Source: Pseudomonas viridiflava
Lineage (GTDB): Bacteria > Pseudomonadota > Gammaproteobacteria > Pseudomonadales > Pseudomonadaceae
DNA: 64,000 bases
Reading direction: 5' to 3'
NCBI RefSeq assembly: GCF_900601905.1
Contig: NZ_UWFA01000416.1
Span: forward strand, 310,001-374,000
Shown: in pieces, positions 61,094 to 64,000 of the stretch
How positions within the stretch are numbered: the first letter of the stretch is position 1
How the letters are laid out: every line of letters starts with the position of its first letter
The notes under the pieces: generated by a model
What the model saw: the letters and a program-made list of their open reading frames with translations, nothing else
The model's database searches: none
Told to the model about the DNA's origin: nothing
Translations under genes and position numbers: made by a program

Positions 61094-62299
61094 ATGGACC
61101 TGACTACTGCCACACCGGCGCCCGCGACGCGGCACACATTGACTCGGGGCCTGGTCCTGCTGTTCGCGTTCTGCTGCGGCGCGATTGTCGCCAACATTTA
61201 TTACGCCCAGCCAATTGTCGAACTCATCGCCCCGGACCTCGGCCTCTCGGCCCACAGCGCCAGCCTGATCGTCTCATTGACGCAGATCGGCTACGCGCTG
61301 GGGCTGTTGTTCCTGGTGCCACTGGCTGACCTGGTGGAAAACCGCAAACTGATGATCGGCACCGCGCTGGTCGCTTCGGCCAGCCTGTTGGCGGCCGGAC
61401 TCAGCGAACACGCCAACGCCTTTCTGATGATCTCGCTGCTGATCGGCTTCAGCTCGGTGTCGGTGCAGATGCTGGTGCCGCTGGCGGCGCACCTGGCACC
61501 GGAAGAAAGTCGCGGTCAGGTAGTGGGCAATATCATGGGCGGGCTGTTGCTGGGCATTCTCCTGGCTCGGCCATTGTCCAGCCTGGCCGCTGACCATTTT
61601 GGCTGGCGTGCGGTGTTCATGGGCGCTTCACTGATCATGCTGGCGATCGTCCTGGTGCTGGCGCTGACCATTCCCAAACGCGTGCCGGATCACCAGTCCT
61701 CTTACGGGCAACTGCTGGTTTCGCTGCTGACCCTGTTGCGCCGACACGCCGTGCTGCGCCAACGAGCGTTGTACCAGGGCCTGCTGTTCGCCGCCTTCAG
61801 CCTGTTCTGGACCGCCGTACCGATTGAACTCTCGCGCCACTTCGGCCTGTCGCAAACCCAGATCGCCCTGTTTGCGCTGGTCGGCGCCATTGGTGCCATT
61901 GCCGCGCCGATTGCCGGTCGCCTGGCGGACGCCGGCCATACCCGTCGCGCTTCGCTGGTCGCCTTGAGCCTTGCTCCTGTCGCGTTTCTGATTGGCTTGA
62001 GCCAACCCGGCTACAGCATCATTGGCCTGGCTATCACCGGTGTGCTGCTCGACTTCGCCGTACAGCTGAACATGGTGCTCGGACAACGCGCTGTCTATGC
62101 CCTGGACCCCGCCAGCCGCGGACGCTTGAACGCGCTGTACATGACCAGTATTTTCATCGGCGGGGCTATCGGCTCGGCGCTTGCCAGCGCGCTCTACGAG
62201 CAGCAAGGCTGGCACGGTGTCGCACTGCTTGGCGCAGGCCTGCCAGTGCTGGCGCTGGTGATGTTTTTGCTGGCTGGGCGTGGCAAGAGAGTCAGCTGA
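61094..62299 (+). CDS. MFS transporter
   Basis: 401 residues, twelve helices. The first helix LVLLFAFCCGAIVANIYYAQP and the A-motif-like LADLVENRKLM belong to the group of small-molecule exporters and sugar-efflux type MFS proteins. LVPLAAHLAPEESRGQVVGNIMGGLLLGILLARP is spread over helices 4 and 5. Substrate unknown. It follows the LysR gene, so a regulated efflux role fits. No ribosome site stronger than GAGCAAAC was seen. Confidence 0.86.
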   Translation: MDLTTATPAPATRHTLTRGLVLLFAFCCGAIVANIYYAQPIVELIAPDLGLSAHSASLIVSLTQIGYALGLLFLVPLADLVENRKLMIGTALVASASLLAAGLSEHANAFLMISLLIGFSSVSVQMLVPLAAHLAPEESRGQVVGNIMGGLLLGILLARPLSSLAADHFGWRAVFMGASLIMLAIVLVLALTIPKRVPDHQSSYGQLLVSLLTLLRRHAVLRQRALYQGLLFAAFSLFWTAVPIELSRHFGLSQTQIALFALVGAIGAIAAPIAGRLADAGHTRRASLVALSLAPVAFLIGLSQPGYSIIGLAITGVLLDFAVQLNMVLGQRAVYALDPASRGRLNALYMTSIFIGGAIGSALASALYEQQGWHGVALLGAGLPVLALVMFLLAGRGKRVS

Positions 62300-62305
62300 C
62301 GCCAC

Positions 62306-63178
62306 TTACAACCTGGGCACCACAATCGTTTGACGCTGATGGGCGCGCCATACACTCGGTGTTGCCCCCACCAGCCGGGTAAAGACCCGCGTCAGGTGCG
62401 GCTGGTCGGCAAAGCCGCAGGTCTGGGCGATGTTCACCAACGACAGGCCGGGCTGCAGGCGCAGCAACTCTTTGGCCTTTTCGACACGCATCTGCAGCAG
62501 CCAGGTATGCGGCGCGACCCCGGTCGCCTGCTTGAACGCCCGGGAGAAATGGCTGCGTGACAACGAGCATTCCTGGGCAATGCGCTCCACAGACAGGTCG
62601 TTGCCCAGATTGCTGGCAATCAGCTCTTTGGCCAGCCGCTCCTGCAGCGGTGTCAGAGTCGTGGTGAATTTCCCGACGCTGGAAGCGACCCGCCCATACC
62701 GAGTGATCGCATGCGCGCACATCGCCAAGACCAGATGGTCAAGAAACAACTGATTGGCCGCCGCCGGGTTACGCAACGCGGGCAACATTGACTGCGCCAG
62801 GTGATAGAGCACCTGATCCTGAACCCCTTGCTCGTAGCGCAAGCCATCGATCCGGCGCGCGCCGTTTTCACGCTGGTAGTCATCAAAGGTCTGGCGGGGA
62901 ATATTGAAACGAACGTTGTCGTAGGCTGAACGATGCTGGCAGCGCAACTGGTCGCCCATGAACGGCAGCGAGACACTTCCCTTGCGGTACCCGCCGGCAT
63001 AGCTCAGCCTCCGTGCACGCCACAAGCGGTGCTCGGCGAAATCTTCAAGCTGGACGATGATGGAAAACGCATCGGCGCTGGGGATTTCGATGATCCGCTG
63101 CGGATCCGGGCTGGGGTCGGTCACCCGGGTGGCGGTGAATTTCTCTGCGGTCAACTGCGAAACAACGGGCGCGGTCAA
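62306..63178 (-). CDS. AraC-family transcriptional regulator
   Basis: 290 residues. N-terminal half (1-185) includes FSIIVQLEDFAEHRLWR and GSVSLPFMGDQLRCQH, a cupin-like sensor; HTH part about 190-285 with LSVERIAQECSLSRSHFSRAFK and IAQTCGFADQPHLTRVF. Convergent with the MFS gene and only six bases from its stop. Effector unknown. Similar in its HTH to the regulator at 48924. Confidence 0.86.
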   Translation of the reverse strand: MTAPVVSQLTAEKFTATRVTDPSPDPQRIIEIPSADAFSIIVQLEDFAEHRLWRARRLSYAGGYRKGSVSLPFMGDQLRCQHRSAYDNVRFNIPRQTFDDYQRENGARRIDGLRYEQGVQDQVLYHLAQSMLPALRNPAAANQLFLDHLVLAMCAHAITRYGRVASSVGKFTTTLTPLQERLAKELIASNLGNDLSVERIAQECSLSRSHFSRAFKQATGVAPHTWLLQMRVEKAKELLRLQPGLSLVNIAQTCGFADQPHLTRVFTRLVGATPSVWRAHQRQTIVVPRL

Positions 63179-63263
63179 AACGTTTCCTCAAAGTCATGAC
63201 GTGTGACTGTGGTCACTCTAGCGTCAAACGCTGCACATCGCGACCGTCCTCATCCGCTGCCAG

Positions 63264-64000
63264 TCACTCAGGCGAAATCAACGCCGGACACTGCACCAGA
63301 TGCTCCTTGAGGAATTCGATCAACGCCTGAACAGGCCTCGCGCCCTGGCGGTGCTGCGGATACACCGCTGACAAGGCCAGAGACGGCGTGCGGAACTCAT
63401 CCAGCACACGGACCAGCCGACCGTCCTTTAGCGCGGCCCCGACAATGAACAACGGCAGGTAGGTAATGCCCAGCCCGGCAATCGCCGCATCGCGCAACAG
63501 CTCGCCATTGTTGGCACGCATGCGCCCGCAGAGGCTAACGGCCAACGGCTTGCCGTCACGCTCGAAGCGCCACTGGACCTGGCGGCTGTGGCCATACGGC
63601 AGGCAATCGTGATCTTTCAATGCCTCAGGCTGCTCTGGCTGGCCACGCCGGGCCAGGTAATCAGGGCTGCAACAGAACACCCGCTCGATGCTGGCGATAT
63701 GGCGTGCGATGAGGGTCGAGTCCTCCAGCACACCGATGCGCAGCGCCAGGTCATAGCCCTCGCCCAGCAGGTCCACCGAGCGGTCGCTCAAGTCCACTTC
63801 AACGGAGACTTCGGGGTACTTGTGCAGAAACAGCGGCAACAGCGGCCCCAGATGCTCGATGGCAAACGACAGCGGCGCGGTGATACGGATTGTGCCTCGT
63901 GGCTGGGTGTTCTGCCCGGCGATGCTTTGCTCGGCCTGCTCCAGATCCGCCACCAGACGCAAAGCCGACTCGTAATAAGCCTGGCCCAGGGGCGTGACGT
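63264..64000 (-). CDS. LysR-family regulator, C-terminal part (cut by the window edge)
   Basis: The frame is open to base 64000 and continues beyond: VTPLGQAYYESALRLVADLEQAEQ, the usual LysR wing-to-linker segment. The effector domain is complete: GTIRITAPLSFAIEHLGPLL, YDLALRIGVLEDSTLIAR, RVFCCSPDYLARRGQP and LGITYLPLFIVGAAL. The DNA-binding N terminus lies outside. Similar to CrgA/DsdC-type regulators; target unknown. Confidence 0.85.
   Translation of the reverse strand, partial: VTPLGQAYYESALRLVADLEQAEQSIAGQNTQPRGTIRITAPLSFAIEHLGPLLPLFLHKYPEVSVEVDLSDRSVDLLGEGYDLALRIGVLEDSTLIARHIASIERVFCCSPDYLARRGQPEQPEALKDHDCLPYGHSRQVQWRFERDGKPLAVSLCGRMRANNGELLRDAAIAGLGITYLPLFIVGAALKDGRLVRVLDEFRTPSLALSAVYPQHRQGARPVQALIEFLKEHLVQCPALISPE

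Overview
The window looks like a chromosomal segment of a Pseudomonas of the fluorescens group. The basis is the P. fluorescens-type mannitol/sorbitol/arabitol operon (mtlEFGKDYZ with its AraC activator MtlR), several Pseudomonas REP/REPIN palindromes of the GTGGGACCGGCTT(T/C)AGCCGG and GTAGGAGC types, a DUF1652-like protein, an OprD-family porin, and high GC with dense GC-ending codons. No rRNA, tRNA, CRISPR array, insertion sequence or prophage block was recognised.

Layout. 1-1193: nudC start (cut by the window edge) and a dienoyl-CoA isomerase-like crotonase. 1624-12583: a large signalling island. It holds a KaiC-like double ATPase translationally coupled to a hybrid kinase, facing a five-gene run of a CHASE3/GAF super-hybrid kinase, CheR, CheB, a receiver-kinase and a single receiver; a further single receiver is divergent. 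12591-14833: a glycosyltransferase and cobF. 15021-24641: mtlR and the polyol operon, with a readable sigma70 promoter, repeated CA(G/T)TGC boxes and Hfq/Crc-type motifs. 24911-28512: a hypothetical protein and a GAF-GAF-GGDEF-EAL protein. 28717-33781: an accessory stretch of small proteins, including a NUDIX hydrolase, a GvpU-like protein, two paralogous XRE regulators, a Rho_N-like lysine-rich protein and a DUF1652-like protein. 34295-39722: a stressosome operon (RsbR-RsbS-RsbT-ATPase/SpoIIE phosphatase) ending in two histidine kinases, all genes overlapping or nearly so. 39967-50660: LysR/MFS, a DoxX-monooxygenase-amidohydrolase-YcaC operon, LysR/OprD porin and AraC/alpha-beta hydrolase pairs. 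50724-59702: an HD-like protein, then a 1,854-residue Ser/Thr kinase-like/AAA/GAF/histidine kinase, a single receiver, a FixJ-type regulator and a winged-helix ATPase regulator. 60048-64000: LysR, MFS, AraC and a partial LysR.

Functional reading. The window is dominated by signal integration: a KaiC module, an adaptation-enzyme (CheB/CheR) module without any chemoreceptor gene, a stressosome feeding two-component kinases, a GGDEF/EAL hub and a kinase/ATPase fusion with its own regulators. Several output receivers share one LPxxxG...RPxLxVxFxxGYAE signature, which hints at a common phosphorelay. The most unusual points are the stressosome-to-histidine-kinase operon, the CheR/CheB pair embedded between kinases, the probable pseudokinase domain, the HD protein whose HD motif reads HC, and a 15-C tract between mtlE and mtlF. 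Coordinates and motifs were read by eye; homology statements come from family knowledge, not from searches.
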